Below, one piece after another: positions 26,470 to 37,405 of a DNA stretch of 64,000 nucleotides; position 1 is the first letter of the stretch, and the number at the start of each line of letters is the position of its first letter. The notes beneath the pieces are model-generated. The model saw only the letters and a program-made list of their open reading frames with translations, was not told the DNA's origin and made no database searches. Source of the stretch: Clusia tigrina (Eukaryota; Arthropoda; Insecta; Diptera; Clusiidae); contig OV050030.1 of NCBI GenBank assembly GCA_920105625.2, forward strand, positions 70,035,611 to 70,099,610. The letters are read 5' to 3'. Both the position numbers and the translations under genes were made by a program.

Positions 26470-27732
26470 TTATAAGAATGAAGCAAATTTATTACAACTA
26501 GGAAGATTGTCTTGATTAATTGATTTATTAATTATACGTGAGGTTTCCGACGAGGTTTCTTCGTTGTATGGGGTACTGCTTTCATCAGTGACGATAGTTC
26601 CGTGTTGTTGGATGAGATTTGGTTTGTGATCACTACGAATATCTTTGATAATATCTTCTCGTGCTTTCATCGCTGCTGCAACTCTGGCAGAGACCCTTTG
26701 GTTTAAATTAGTTTTTTTTTGTATCCTTGTTATGTTTGCATAAGAATGAATGTTATGCATTGCCTTGGCAGCTACTAAATTATTATTTACAACTTTATGA
26801 TTTGTATTATTTGAGTTTAGCTGAGGGAAGCTAGATTCGTAGGTATCATCTTGAAGCGAGGCGAACCTGTTGAAAAGGTGAGGGTATTTAATTTTCGTTT
26901 CAAAGCGTGATAGGTTTTCTATGGTCATAATTTTGGCCAGGGCGTACGCTTTGGTTCTAGCTGGGCAATTCAAGTTTGTTGATTCTTGAGGTTCATTGCA
27001 ATTGCTGCATTTTAATGGCATGCATTCCTCTGTCGCATTATGTACATTGAAACATTTATTACACTTGCTCATGCTTGCCTTGCAATGTTGAGCATAGTGT
27101 CCGTAGCGAAAGCACTTGAAGCATTGAGCGAAATGTATAAAGTGACTTACTGCAACTTTAGTGTAAGCAAAATTAATGAATTCGGGAATTTCGTTACCCT
27201 TGAAAAGAATTTTGACACGTTTGGTTGGAATTCTGGCGGAAAACTCATCCACATTGCGTCTTTCAACACGAATTATTTTTTTAATTTCTATGGTTGAAGA
27301 GATGGATTCTTCCAACTTTTTGATAGATATGTCGGTTGGAATATCGAAAATGATGCCCATTTTGCCAATAAAATGAGGCAGAATTTTAAGAATGTATCCT
27401 TTTTCCAATAGACGGGAGTCTTTACAAAGGGAGTTAGCTGCTTCCGCGGAATTTAATACAATTTTACAGCGTCCATAGCCAATTTTCAGCACTTCAATTA
27501 CTCCTTTTATCTTTGCGTTTACAAGTATTTTTGTCAATGCTATTGCGTTGATTGCTTTGCGGTTTTCCTCATTATTGTTGATTGTGTCTGCATAGACCGT
27601 GAAGTGCCCCTTGTGATTATTGTCGTATGTCGTTATGCATTCCATTGCTTTCCTTTTATAGACTTTTATTTTTAACTGAAATTCTATTATCTTACCGTAA
27701 TACCAATAGAATGTAGCAGTGGTAGTTTTCAC
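26470..27732 (-). CDS. I-element ORF1, gag-like nucleic-acid-binding protein
   Basis: Uninterrupted 420-codon frame; a more likely start is the Met at residue 30 (about 27645), because the first 29 residues look like leader translation. Three Cys knuckles follow: C204-x2-C207-x4-H212-x4-C217, C224-x2-C227-x3-H231-x5-C237, and a His-less C242-x2-C245...C256. This matches I-factor ORF1, which binds the element RNA and forms cytoplasmic particles. The front half (residues 60-180) resembles an RRM-like fold in spacing, which is inference. Intact ORF1 beside dead ORF2 means it could only act in trans. Confidence 0.82.
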   Translation of the reverse strand: MKTTTATFYWYYGKIIEFQLKIKVYKRKAMECITTYDNNHKGHFTVYADTINNNEENRKAINAIALTKILVNAKIKGVIEVLKIGYGRCKIVLNSAEAANSLCKDSRLLEKGYILKILPHFIGKMGIIFDIPTDISIKKLEESISSTIEIKKIIRVERRNVDEFSARIPTKRVKILFKGNEIPEFINFAYTKVAVSHFIHFAQCFKCFRYGHYAQHCKASMSKCNKCFNVHNATEECMPLKCSNCNEPQESTNLNCPARTKAYALAKIMTIENLSRFETKIKYPHLFNRFASLQDDTYESSFPQLNSNNTNHKVVNNNLVAAKAMHNIHSYANITRIQKKTNLNQRVSARVAAAMKAREDIIKDIRSDHKPNLIQQHGTIVTDESSTPYNEETSSETSRIINKSINQDNLPSCNKFASFL

Positions 27733-27870
27733 CAGTAAGAATACGATAATAGACTCAAATTGGAATTTTCCGTATTCATTTTCAATATATTTAATTTTTT
27801 TTTTTTTCGACAGGAGCTTTCAAAAATACGTCAGACTTGAAAATCAATATATTTTGAATGAAAAACCATA

Positions 27871-28233
27871 TATCAAATTTTATTTTATTTAATTTTTTTT
27901 TTATTAACGAATTTTATACCATATACAGAAACGTTTTAAAATTGCACCTAGTAAATACAGGTAATACTAAGTATCTGCCAATAAGATGGTACAATTTGTT
28001 GAATTTCTGGTCAAGATCCTCTCTTTTTTCTTTACGTGAGCTTTCCAGCGCAATTTGGCGTCGAGTGTAGTACCCAGGTATTTGGCTTCGTTGACATTTG
28101 GGATTATTAATCCATCCATGTAAATCGCCTAACTTAATGCGCCATTTCTTAGTCCATGAAGCAATACAATTAACAGCATCTTGTAGCTTAGCCGTCGCTT
28201 CTTCGATAGTTTTACCTGTAGCCAGAACACCAG
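27871..28233 (-). mobile_element. Jockey-type fragment, copy 3, internally deleted
   Basis: 27871-27975 matches the A-rich tail of copy 2 (TTATTAACGAATTTTATAC and CACCTAGTAAATACAGGTAA). It then jumps within a few bases to sequence equal to 21101 onward (ATAAGATGGTACAATTTG), deleting about 450 bp. The right junction (CCAGTTTCTTTAAATGATTG) is identical to copy 2. The left flank was split by the I element. No open frame remains. Confidence 0.8.
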
Positions 28234-30262
28234 TTTCTTTAAATGATTGAAATTTTTACTGGAACGTCATAAATCCTTGATATTTTGTGACAATAAAGTA
28301 CTCGTGCCTCTTGTCAATTTAAGCTATCGGTCATAGCTATGCTACCATTGAGTCCAAAATGAAACACCGATAAAACTTCAAATGACTCTAACTTCTATAC
28401 GGTGCGTCCTTCACCTATCACATTTTAAAACATTCAAATTCTTGTAACTTTTTACTGGAGCATCGTAAAGAATTGATATTTGTTTTGACAATAAAGTACT
28501 CGTACCTCTTGTCAATTTAAGCTATCTGTCATAGCTATGATACCATTGAGTCCAAAATTAAAAACCGATGAAGCTTCACATTGCCCTAACTTCTATACGG
28601 TGCGTCCTACACCTATGAAAGTTTGCAACATTGAAATGCTTGTAACTTTTTACTGAAGCGTCATAAAACCTTGAAATTTTGTGACAATAAGTACTCTTGT
28701 CAATTTGAGCTAATGCTACCCTTGATTTCAAAATGAAATACTGATAAAAGTTCAAATGGTCCTAACTTCTATACGGTGCGTCGTTCACCTATCCAAGTTT
28801 TCAATACTCAAATGCTGTAATTTTTTACTGGAGCGTCATAAAACCTTAAAATTTTGTGACAATAAAGTAATCTTATCAATTTAAGCTATCGGTCATAGCT
28901 ATGGTACCCTTGAGTCCAAAATTAAACACTGATAAAATTTCACATGGCTATAACCTCTATACGGTGCATCCTTCGCCTATCAAAGTTTGCAACATTCAAA
29001 TGCTGTAACTTTTTACAGGAGCGTCATTAAACCTTGAAGTTTTGTGCCAATAAAGTACTCTTGTCAATTTGCATTATCGATCACAGCTATGCTACCCTTG
29101 AGTCCAAAATGAAACACTGATAAATTTTCAAATGGCTCTAAATTCTATGCTGTGCGTCCTACACACCCCTATAAAAGTTTGCTACATTCAAATGATTGTA
29201 ATTTTTACTGAAGCGGCGTAAATAATTGATATTTAGTGACAATAAAGTACTCGTACCTCTTGTCAATTTAAGCTATCGGTCATAGTTATGCTACCCTTGA
29301 GTCCAAAATTAAACACCGAGAAAGCTTCAAATGGCCCTAACTTCTATACGGTGCGAACTACACCTATCAAAGTTTGCAATATTGAAATGTTTGTAACTTT
29401 TTACTAGAGGGTCATAAAACCTTGAAATTTTGTGACAATAAGGTAGTCTTGTCAATTTGAGCTATTGGACATAGCTATGCTACCCTTGACTCCAAAGTGA
29501 AACACTGATAAAATTGCAAATGTTTCTAACTTTTATACGGTGAGTCCTTCACCTATCAAAGGTTGCAACATTCAAATGCTGTAACTTTTTACAGGAGCGT
29601 AATTAAACCTTGAAGTTTTGTGCCAATAAAGTACTCTTGTCAATTTGCATTATCAATCACAGCGATGCTATCCTTGAGTCCAAAATGAAAAACTGATAAA
29701 TCTTGAAATGGCTCTAAATTCTATGCTGTGCGTCCTACATACACCTATCAAAGTTTGCAACATTCAAATGATTGTAATTTTTACTGAAGCGGCGTAAAGC
29801 ATTGATATTTAGTGACAATAAAGTACTCATGCCTCTTGTCAATTTAAGCTATCGGTCATAGCTGTGCTACCCTTGAGTCCAATATTAACAACCGATAAAG
29901 CTTCAAATGGCCCTAATTTCGATACGGTGCGTCCTACACCTATGAAAGTTTGCAACATTGAAATGCTTGTAACTTTTTTTCTGAACGTCATAAAACCTTG
30001 CAATTTTGTGATAAGTACTCATCTCAATTTGCGCTATTGGTCATAGCAATGCTACTCTTGATTTTAAAATGAAACACTGATAAAATTTCAAGAGGCTCTA
30101 ACTTCTATACGGTGCGTCCTTCACCTATCAAAGTTTGCTATATTAAAATGCTGTAACTTTCTTTAAATGATTGTAATTTTTACTGGAGCGTCATAAAGAC
30201 TTGATATTTTGTGACCATAAAGTACTCGTGTCTCTTGTCAATTAAAGCTATCGGTCATAGCT
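28234..30262. repeat. Satellite, last block, about ten monomers
   Basis: Same monomer family, several with ACACACCCC/ACACACCTAT inserts. The block ends abruptly in GCTATCGGTCATAGCT, where an RT/RNase H element was inserted. No genes are seen. Confidence 0.9.
30157..30167. other. Paralogous empty site for the jockey insertion
   Basis: The monomer reads AAATGCTGTAACTTTCTTT then AAATGATTGTAATTTTTAC without any insert. Its two halves correspond to the left junction (AAATGCTGTAAATTTCTTC) and the right junction (GTTTCTTTAAATGATTG) of the jockey copies. This monomer therefore shows the state before insertion. Confidence 0.6.
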
Positions 30263-30361
30263 AGGTTAGGTTTGGTTAATGTGGCAGCCAGTCCAAGGAC
30301 CAGTTCACTCCGACCACCATGGGTCCATTGTGATACCACCGCGCCACAACGCACCTCCGAT

Positions 30362-31414
30362 TCACTCGTCGAACCATTTTGAAGCCCTAATTAGGCGCAG
30401 GATTTGTTTGATCTTCGCGCTAGACACCTCTGTAAGAGAGCTAAAAGCGTATTTGCCTAAAGAAATTTGCCTGCTTCTAGCCAGAGCGGGGCAACTACAG
30501 AAGAGATGTTCCACAGTCTCCTCCTCCTCCTCATCCTCACAGCTTCTGCAGTATTCATGAGAGAATACTCCCAGCCTGAGAGCATATCTGCCGAAAAGCC
30601 AGTGACCAGTTATACATGCCACGACCTTAGAGATATTCTCTCCCGGCAGGGCAAGCAAGTCTCTAGTTTTCCTACTATTAAGTTCCGGTCACATTAGCCT
30701 AGTCGTTAAGCAAGTGTCCTCTTGTGCCCAAGACCCATTGGTCGCACGCACGACCCTATCCTTCAGCATCAGTTTACAGGTGGCAATTGGTATTCCAATC
30801 TCACATCTGTCCGTGCCTAAATGAAGGTTGGTACCCCGTCTGGCTAAGTCATCAGCCCTACAGTTTCACGCAATATCTCTATGCCCCGGAACCCTTATAA
30901 GACGTACCTTGAAAACGGTACTGATATCATGTAGGGCTGCTCGGCAGTCCTGAGCAACCTTTGATTTCAGTGCCACCGAGTTCATTGACAAGATGGCCGC
31001 CTGGCTATCCGAGTAGATATTTATAATAGTTTTTGTTACGGCATGTCTATTTAAGTAGACGGCTACCTCCTTTATGGCTAGGACCTCTGCTTGATATACA
31101 CTGCAGTGGTCGGGGAGACGGAAAGAAAGTTCCAGTCCCAATTCTTGTGAGAAAACTCCAAAACCGACTCTATCGTCAAGTTTGGATCCGTCAGTGTAGA
31201 AATTCAGTTCCCCCCTTCTCCATGGCATTGGTGTTTGCCACTCTCTTCGAGACGGAATATATGGCTGGAAGAGCCTATCGAAGTTGAGATTAGGTATAGA
31301 GTGGTCGATGTGTTGGATAGAACTACTCCAGGTATGCGCAATAGTCGAGTGACCAATCTGCCGGTCATGCCATAAAGCCGCACATTTCAGCCTTAGCGCT
31401 GATGTGGCGGCCAC
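30362..31414 (-). pseudogene. RNase H plus C-terminal Cys/His domain, broken
   Basis: The RNase H part is 30866-31414: ELNFYTDGSKLDD, YQAEVLAIKE, IYSDSQAAI and RVPGHRDIA, covering the four acidic positions. The codon after RDIA is TGA (30866-30868) where Gly is expected; the frame continues NCRADDLARRG. A second TGA appears before PELNSRKTRD at about 30690. The C-terminal stretch 30362-30658 has CRSCEDEEEEETVEHLFCSC, the usual CCHC-like end of these elements. Confidence 0.82.
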
Positions 31415-31789
31415 TTGTTTCCCTACCAGCTCTAATGTAGGTAGGTTGATTATTACTTCTAAAGCTTTAGTAGGCGTGGTCCCTTAAGGCAGCCAGAGAT
31501 GCATAAGAAAATCCGTTCCTTGGACTTTGCTCAGAAGCTTCCAATAGCTTTGTTTCTGAGTGGCTGGCCACCATACCACTATTCCATATAGCAATATAGG
31601 TCTGACCACCGAAATGTATAGCGAGTGCATAATTCGTGGGGATAGCCCCCACCTGATTCCGACCGCTTTTTTACATGTGTACAAAGCAATATTGGCCTTT
31701 CTGGCTCTTTCTTCAATATTGGGTTTCCAGGTAAGTTTTCTATCTAGTACTAGTCCCAAATATCTAATTGTCTCCTTCATCGGAATTTC
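31415..31789 (-). pseudogene. Reverse transcriptase thumb remnant
   Basis: Frame read leftward from the gap: IRYLGLVLDRKLTWKPNIE, KKAVGIRWGLSPRIMHSLY, VVRPILLYGIVVWWP. A frameshift near 31480 precedes the ALEVIINLPTLEL connection to RNase H. The catalytic palm lies inside the N run, so cannot be judged. Confidence 0.8.
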
Positions 31790-32289
31790 NNNNNNNNNNN
31801 NNNNNNNNNNNNNNNNNNNNNNNNNNNNNNNNNNNNNNNNNNNNNNNNNNNNNNNNNNNNNNNNNNNNNNNNNNNNNNNNNNNNNNNNNNNNNNNNNNNN
31901 NNNNNNNNNNNNNNNNNNNNNNNNNNNNNNNNNNNNNNNNNNNNNNNNNNNNNNNNNNNNNNNNNNNNNNNNNNNNNNNNNNNNNNNNNNNNNNNNNNNN
32001 NNNNNNNNNNNNNNNNNNNNNNNNNNNNNNNNNNNNNNNNNNNNNNNNNNNNNNNNNNNNNNNNNNNNNNNNNNNNNNNNNNNNNNNNNNNNNNNNNNNN
32101 NNNNNNNNNNNNNNNNNNNNNNNNNNNNNNNNNNNNNNNNNNNNNNNNNNNNNNNNNNNNNNNNNNNNNNNNNNNNNNNNNNNNNNNNNNNNNNNNNNNN
32201 NNNNNNNNNNNNNNNNNNNNNNNNNNNNNNNNNNNNNNNNNNNNNNNNNNNNNNNNNNNNNNNNNNNNNNNNNNNNNNNNNNNNNNNNN
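31790..32289. other. Assembly gap, 500 N
   Basis: Exactly 500 unspecified bases. The round number suggests a placeholder of unknown true size. Left of it is the RT remnant, right of it a mariner fragment; the physical link and relative orientation rest on scaffolding only. Confidence 0.99.
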
Positions 32290-32852
32290 ACTTTCCTGTG
32301 ATTGTGGATCCTTTTTCAAGATAATCGATGAGCAATATTCCGTATGTATCCCAAAATACAGTGGCCATAACCTTGCCAGCCGATTTCACTGCCTTCGCCT
32401 TCTTCGGAGCACTTCTACCAGCTTCCACACATTGTTTCGATTGATTTTTGGTTTCAGGTGTATAGTGGTGGACCTACGTTTCATCAACAGTTATTAATCG
32501 ACGTCAAAAATCAACAGGATTGCGCTTTATCATGTCCAAACACCGCTTTGAAGTGGTCTGTCGAACTCGTTTTTGTTCGACACTGAGTAAACGCGGCACC
32601 CATCTTGCCGATAGCTTCTTCATATGCAAATGTTCATGCAAAATGTTGAACACACGTTCATATGATATGTTTACCATTTCAACAATCTCACGCAACTTGA
32701 CTCGGCGATCATTCATAACGATATCGAGGAGTTTCTTGATATTTTCTTCAGTAACCACCTCTTTTGGCCTTCCTGTTGATGGTATTGTTGCAGTGCTTGT
32801 TCGGCCGCGTTTAAATTCAGCAATCCAATAATTTGCCATGTAATCTGAATGC
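32290..32852 (-). pseudogene. Mos1-like mariner transposase fragment
   Basis: Reading leftward from 32839: WIAEFKRGRTSTATIPSTGR, then the HTH region and WVPRLLSVEQK. The frame meets TGA at about 32504 and TAG a few codons later, immediately around the first catalytic Asp (LITVDET). After these stops come VHHYTPETKNQSKQC, APKKAKAVKSAGKV and FWDTYGILLIDYL, lost at the gap at 32290. The N-terminus is cut by the poly(A) end of the LOA-like element. It is of a different mariner lineage from the other two mariner families in this window. Confidence 0.88.
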
Positions 32853-32875
32853 TTTTTTTTTTTTTTTTTTTTTTT
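32853..32875 (-). other. Poly(A) tail of the LOA-like element
   Basis: A run of 23 T on the plus strand marks the 3' end. It abuts codons of the mariner fragment, so the LOA-like element integrated into that mariner. 32876-32946 is a short 3' UTR. Confidence 0.88.
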
Positions 32876-32946
32876 GTCGGAACAATCTAGTAAGCGCAGT
32901 ACTCAGACAGAGTATATATCCATTGTACTGCACTTAAGGTTCCCTT

Positions 32947-34316
32947 TTACTCTGTTTTAAATCTACCCGACCTCCGAAGAAGTAGAATTAGATCCTGTGG
33001 TGCCAAGGAGCCAAGCTGGTTACTGCTCAGCACATCAGTGCCAAAAATCCACCACATGATTCGAGCAAACGCAGGGCAGACGCAAAGAAAATGGTCCGCC
33101 TTCTCGTCTTCCTCTCCACAGGCTGGGCACAGCGCACTGTCTGATATGCCAATCCTTTCCATGTGCTTAGCCCGTAGAAAGTGCCCTGTCATCACGCCAA
33201 CCAATAGCCTGCAGTCCCTCCTACCTAAAGATAGAAGGAACCGTGACCATCGGTCAGAGATAGCAGGTAGCATAATTTTCGTCCATCCGCAGCCTCTCTC
33301 AGCCCGCCATGCTCGCTTGGGGTCGAAACAACCCACTTGTTTGCAGTGGCTTTGATGGCAGCTGAAGGGAGTGGCAGAACAGGCTCAGGGCCAATAAAAA
33401 CAGCCTCGGAGCCCATCCTGGTCAAGGAGTCAGAGGTCTTGTTACCCGCAATGCCAGCGTGTCCCGGGACCCAAGTCAGCGTCAGACTATTATGTTTTCC
33501 AACACAATTTAGCCTGGATTTGCAGGACCTGACTATCGTGGAAGTGGTGGTCGGACTATCCAAGGCCATGAGCGCAGCTTGGCTGTCACTGCAGACACAA
33601 ATAGATTTGCCTTTCCACCTGTTTTCCACAACAAAGTCCATCACCTCAAGTATCGCATACACCTCCGCCTGAAACACAGACGCATGCAGACCAAGGGCAA
33701 AGAACCGACGGGTCCCACAAGATTCCACGAAGACACCAGAACCTGAACCTTCTTCAGTCCTGGAGCCATCAGTGAAAATACGGCAGCAGTGTTTGCCGGG
33801 CTCGTTCTCGGGATCTAACCATGAACGAGCCTCTGGCAGCAACACATTGTACCGCTTTTCTAGTATGACGGTTGACGACATGGAGTCCGGGGGCATAGAC
33901 AGGATTGCAGAATCGATGTCAGTGCCTGCGCCGTCGTCCAACATCGAGCACACCCCATACCAGTGGCTACTATGTTTCACTCTGCAGATGGCCTTAACGG
34001 CCTCTCCGCGGATGAAGACATCTAGTGGCGGGAGATTCACCAAAGCATCAAGTGCCGGGCCTGGAGTAGTCGGAAATGCTCCGGTACAACATATGGCCGC
34101 AGCACGTTGTAGCTTTGATAGAGCTTTTTTGACCCCTACAAGAGAGAGTCTGCTCATCCAAACCATCGATGCATAGGTGATAATAGGTCTTACCATAGCT
34201 GTATAGATCCATAGGACCTTACTAGGGGAAAGACCCCATGTCTTACCAAAAATACCCTTACACTGCCAGAAAACTGACAGTGCTTGGATGTCTTCAGTTC
34301 GACATGTGTTTTCCAA
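32947..34316 (-). pseudogene. LOA-like ORF2, RNase H and C-terminal Cys/His region
   Basis: The frame at 33225-34316 holds the RT thumb end (WGLSPSKVLWIYTAMVRPII) and RNase H with D183 (IFTDGSRTEEG), E218 (QAEVYA), D244 (VCSDSQAA) and D296 (after WVPGHAGIAGNKT). A frameshift near 33290 moves the last part to 32947-33336, with WSRFLLSLGRRDCRLLVGVM and the motif CPACGEEDEKADHFLCVC. Catalytic residues are present, but the chain is broken on both sides. Confidence 0.86.
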
Positions 34317-35409
34317 AGAAGTTTGTTATCAAGGATGACTCCAAGATACGAGTATTTGATTTCCTTGGATAGCTGGATAGTGACTCCTTTTAGTGTAGGC
34401 AGAATAAGTCCATCAAGCTTTCTCCTTCTGGTAAAGAGGGCAATACCAGTCTTGGCAGGATTAGCCGATAGCCCAAGTGTCAATCATATCCAGTTTTCTC
34501 TGCACCCTTCTGCAGACAATCATAAGGGATGGACCTGTCACAAGACAGCCAACATCATCCGCATATGCCTGAGCGTAGACACCCGAGTCATTAATGGCGT
34601 TAAGAAGGGGATCGATTACCATGCTTCAGAGCAATGGAGACAGTACGCCACCTTGGGGACAGCCTCTATTAACCCCAGACGACAACAGCAAATCTTCCTC
34701 CGCCCGCACCGTTATGATTCTCTGGGCCAGCATTGAACGTATCCAATTTACTAGGACCCGGTCTACGCCATGCCGCCTAGCAGAGCCGCACATACTGTCG
34801 AAAGTAGCATTGTCAAACGCACCCTCTATTTCCACAAAGATACCTATTGCGTATTCTTTCCTGTCGATGGCTCGCTCTATCGTCGTCTCTTCCAACCTTA
34901 GGAAAGAAAGCAAGCCTCACCATCCTCCAAGAGCGTGGTACATAGGCCAATGCGAGACATGCAGTGAAGATATTCTTCAGTGCTGCCAACACTAACTCAA
35001 TGCCTTCCTTCAACACAATAGGATATATGCCATCCAGTCCGGGCGACTTGAAGCTGTCAAAGGATTTAATAGCAAATCTAATAGCAGCCTCATTCGCCAC
35101 AGTTCTGGCGACATACCAATCATGTCGAGAGGGTGCAGCTGCCCTGACAACATTTCCGACCAAAGGTGGTTGTTGACGGGCTATGCTTACCTGATTTCCT
35201 GGAAAGTGTGACTCCAACAGCGAGCTGAGTATCTCACTTTGCCTCTCCGTATAGGAGCCATCAGGTTTCCTGAGCGACGCCAGCTTAGCGGTTTGGTCCC
35301 TTTTCGGGACTTTCACCAGTTTTGCCGTGTCACTCAGGGATTCGATATTACTGCAGAAGTCTCTAAAAGAAGTCCTTTTCGAGTCCCGAATTAGCTTCTT
35401 GTAGTCCCT
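34190..35409 (-). pseudogene. LOA-like ORF2, reverse transcriptase, left copy
   Basis: N-terminal RT part 34813-35316 (FKSPGLDGIYPIVLKEG, PRSWRMVRLAFFPK). A deletion of roughly 200 bp near 34885 then removes the region where RT motifs 1 and 2 should be and shifts the frame. It continues with YAIGIFVEIEGAFDNATFDS (first Asp pair region) and NRGCPQGGVLSPLL, then TGA at 34626-34628 where Trp is usual. YADD is at 34554-34565. A 14 bp deletion relative to the right copy lies near 34480, and a further frameshift near 34290 leads into the RNase H segment. Confidence 0.87.
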
Positions 35410-36443
35410 CTAAACATGTCGATATCGTTCCCAGTCCTCGTCAAGATTCGTCTTGAGGGCCCGGTTGAGGAGTTTTCTAGACTCACGCCTCAGCACCTGA
35501 AGCTCTCGGTTCCACCATGGCACAGGAGTCCGGCTAAGAGGAGGTCTAGTTGGGCAGGCTAGGTCAAAGCTGTTTGTTAGAGCGGTGTTGAGATGTTCAA
35601 CAGCCGCCTCAATGTTCTGGTCCTTGCGAAGTCTCAGTGGCGTCACGTGACTGCCACGCAGTGCCTCCCTGAACTTCGGCCAGTCTGTTTTTCTTGGGTT
35701 TCTGGTGGGCAATGGCATCTGCGCCCGGTCGCCACACTGAAACTCAATGTATCTGTGGTCCGAGCACGAGTCTTCGGCGAGGACCCTCCAGTTGTTGATC
35801 GACCACCCCAGTCTTGGATTTGACAGGCGACGTCAATTACCTCCTGACTTCTCGTAGTCACAAAAGTAGGCTGCCTGCCTACATTGTGGATGCTCAGGCT
35901 GGAGGAGGCAATATACTCGAAAAGTCGAGAGCCCCGCTCATTGCACTTGCTGCTGCCCCAGATTGTATGCTGGGCATTATCATCGCAACAAAGAACCAGA
36001 CCAAGACTGCGCCGCTCACAGAACCCTACGAGAGTAGCGACCTTCCCAGGTGGTGGCGCCTCCAAAGCATCGTAAGGAAAGTAAGCAGATGCAATCACGA
36101 ACCTCGACCATCCGTGCATACTCTTAAAACTAATCTCTGCCGCAACCAGATCCGGACAACAAAATGCGTCAAGGCAGGTCCCTGCGAGATGGGATGATAT
36201 TATAGGACCGACTCTAGGTCTAATCGAGTTTCTGTCATATAATATCGTGGCCCCTTTCAACGAGCCAAGGCCACAGAGGCGACCCCTAGTGACCCAGGGC
36301 TCTTGTAATGTTGTTATGTGGGGTGATGTGTGCAGTTGGGTGAGTCGTCTACTTAGGAGTACAGTAGCGGCTTTAGAATGCTGCAAGTTGATCTGCGTTA
36401 CCGTCAAAGGACGATAGCTACGAGAATCGTCCGAGCCATTCAT
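35410..36443 (-). pseudogene. LOA-like ORF2, AP-type endonuclease, left copy
   Basis: ORF2 starts at 36443, its ATG overlapping the ORF1 stop as ATGA, a layout that allows termination-reinitiation. Endonuclease motifs are TQINLQHSKAATVLL (Asn), LQEPWVT (Glu), SAYFPYD, CCDDNAQHTIWGS and VIDVACQ. A frameshift near 35806 puts the last catalytic block (SDHRYIEFQ) into another frame; the chain goes on as PLPTRNPRKTDWPKFREAL to a TAG at 35410. Both lesions are present in the right copy. Confidence 0.87.
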
Positions 36444-37405
36444 CTGGGAAAGACATGAAAGGTTACAGTCCCAAAGAAGAGACTCACACGGCTCCGGTAC
36501 CGAGAAACCATGACATCAACAGTGGCCTCATCCACTCGCACCACAAGACTAGCACCTTCTTTACCATCCCGGTTGCTGACGCGACGCATCAGATGACCTT
36601 TGCAGTGTTTTATTTCTGCATCAGTTAGCTGATGGTCAGGCCCCAGCTTCCGAATCACCGCCATTGGTTGCGGGCCGTTAGCCTTCTCGCTGTACGATGG
36701 CTTGGCTGCACCTTTGGAAGTGCTTGGGCGAAAGTCTAGCTCACCACCCGCCACTGGCAAAGATTTCGCCGGGCAGATGGTTTTGCTGGATACGAGGGGC
36801 TGGGCAAGCTGCAGCTTATTGGCAACATTCTTCCCCGCCACATTAGCCGCCACCGAGGTTTCGCTCGTACCCTTTTGGGTCGTGGCGCCACCAGCAGGAA
36901 CAGCTGCAGGGCAGGTAGGAATGCTGTTTTCAGCAACAATCTTCCGCCGCTTACCTCGCGAGCGAGCTTTCGGAGCGGTCAATCCCTACGCAGGCTCGGT
37001 GGCTTCCGTGGGTGCCACTTCCGCCGACCTGGGCCTTTTGGAGGGAGTCAACACAGAAGGGCCGGCAGAGCCACGTGAGGATTTCTCCTGCACGAGCCTA
37101 TCAAGCCGCTTCTTTCTCTGTCTCCTCGCTTGAGTTCGCGTTGCCCTAGAACCATTGGTCGGTCGTTCCGCCACTGTGGTGACTTCCCGACGCAGGCCCT
37201 TTGGATCCAGGGTACGTTCCTCCGTCTCTGCAGAAGAAGAGATTGCGGTAACAATCCCCATCTCCTCCAGGATGCGCTCTCGCTGATAAAGGCGAGAGAC
37301 TTTAGCGATGGTTGGGACCTCCAGAATCCGTGCCCCTGCCGCCGAAGCAGGTGGATTTCCACATGCCTGGGTTCCACCTGGAGTAATTAACCTATTGTTG
37401 TCCAT
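36440..37405 (-). pseudogene. LOA-like ORF1 with in-frame amber codon, left copy
   Basis: 322 codons in one frame from ATG at 37405, broken by a single TAG at 36986-36988 (followed by GGA). The first part is basic (ATRTQARRQRKKRLDRL). The second holds GKRRKIVAENS, then a C-terminal block GASLVVRVDEATVDVM that may be a folded RNA-binding domain. No Cys knuckle is visible, unlike the I-type ORF1. The amber codon is identical in all five copies in the window, so it predates the duplications or is read through. The stop overlaps the ORF2 ATG. Confidence 0.78.

Larger units (their letters stand above)
22739..27870 (-). mobile_element. I-type (I clade) non-LTR retrotransposon, near full length
   Basis: About 5.1 kb, close to the roughly 5.4 kb of Drosophila I. 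Reading leftward: a short 5' region, ORF1 with three Cys knuckles (26470-27732), then ORF2 with endonuclease, reverse transcriptase, RNase H and a C-terminal Cys/His motif. The 3' end is an A/T-rich tail of TAAA-like repeats (about 22740-22775), as in I elements, which end in TAA repeats. It lies between satellite (left) and the tail of jockey copy 3 (right), so it inserted after that element. ORF1 is open; ORF2 is broken in several places. Confidence 0.88.
30263..31789 (-). mobile_element. 5'-truncated RT/RNase H non-LTR element (LOA/I group)
   Basis: Minus-strand element whose 3' end (left) reads AGGTTAGGTTTGGTTAATG on the plus strand, adjoining satellite. From right to left it encodes an RT thumb, RNase H and a C-terminal Cys/His motif, all with stops or frameshifts. 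It enters the assembly gap at 31790, so its 5' extent is unknown. It is distinct in sequence from the LOA-like element at 32853-37697. Confidence 0.82.

Noticed and set aside
1..30262. Regular repeats as a CRISPR array
   Set aside because: There is no repeat-spacer alternation; the whole monomer repeats and the genome is eukaryotic.
30263..30280. AGGTTAGGTTT as insect telomeric repeat (TTAGG)
   Set aside because: Only about two imperfect units, located at the 3' end of a non-LTR element, and flies lack TTAGG telomeres.
31484..32428. Long minus-strand frame running through the N run
   Set aside because: It fuses a mariner piece to an RT piece across 500 unknown bases; the join is not real evidence of a fusion gene.
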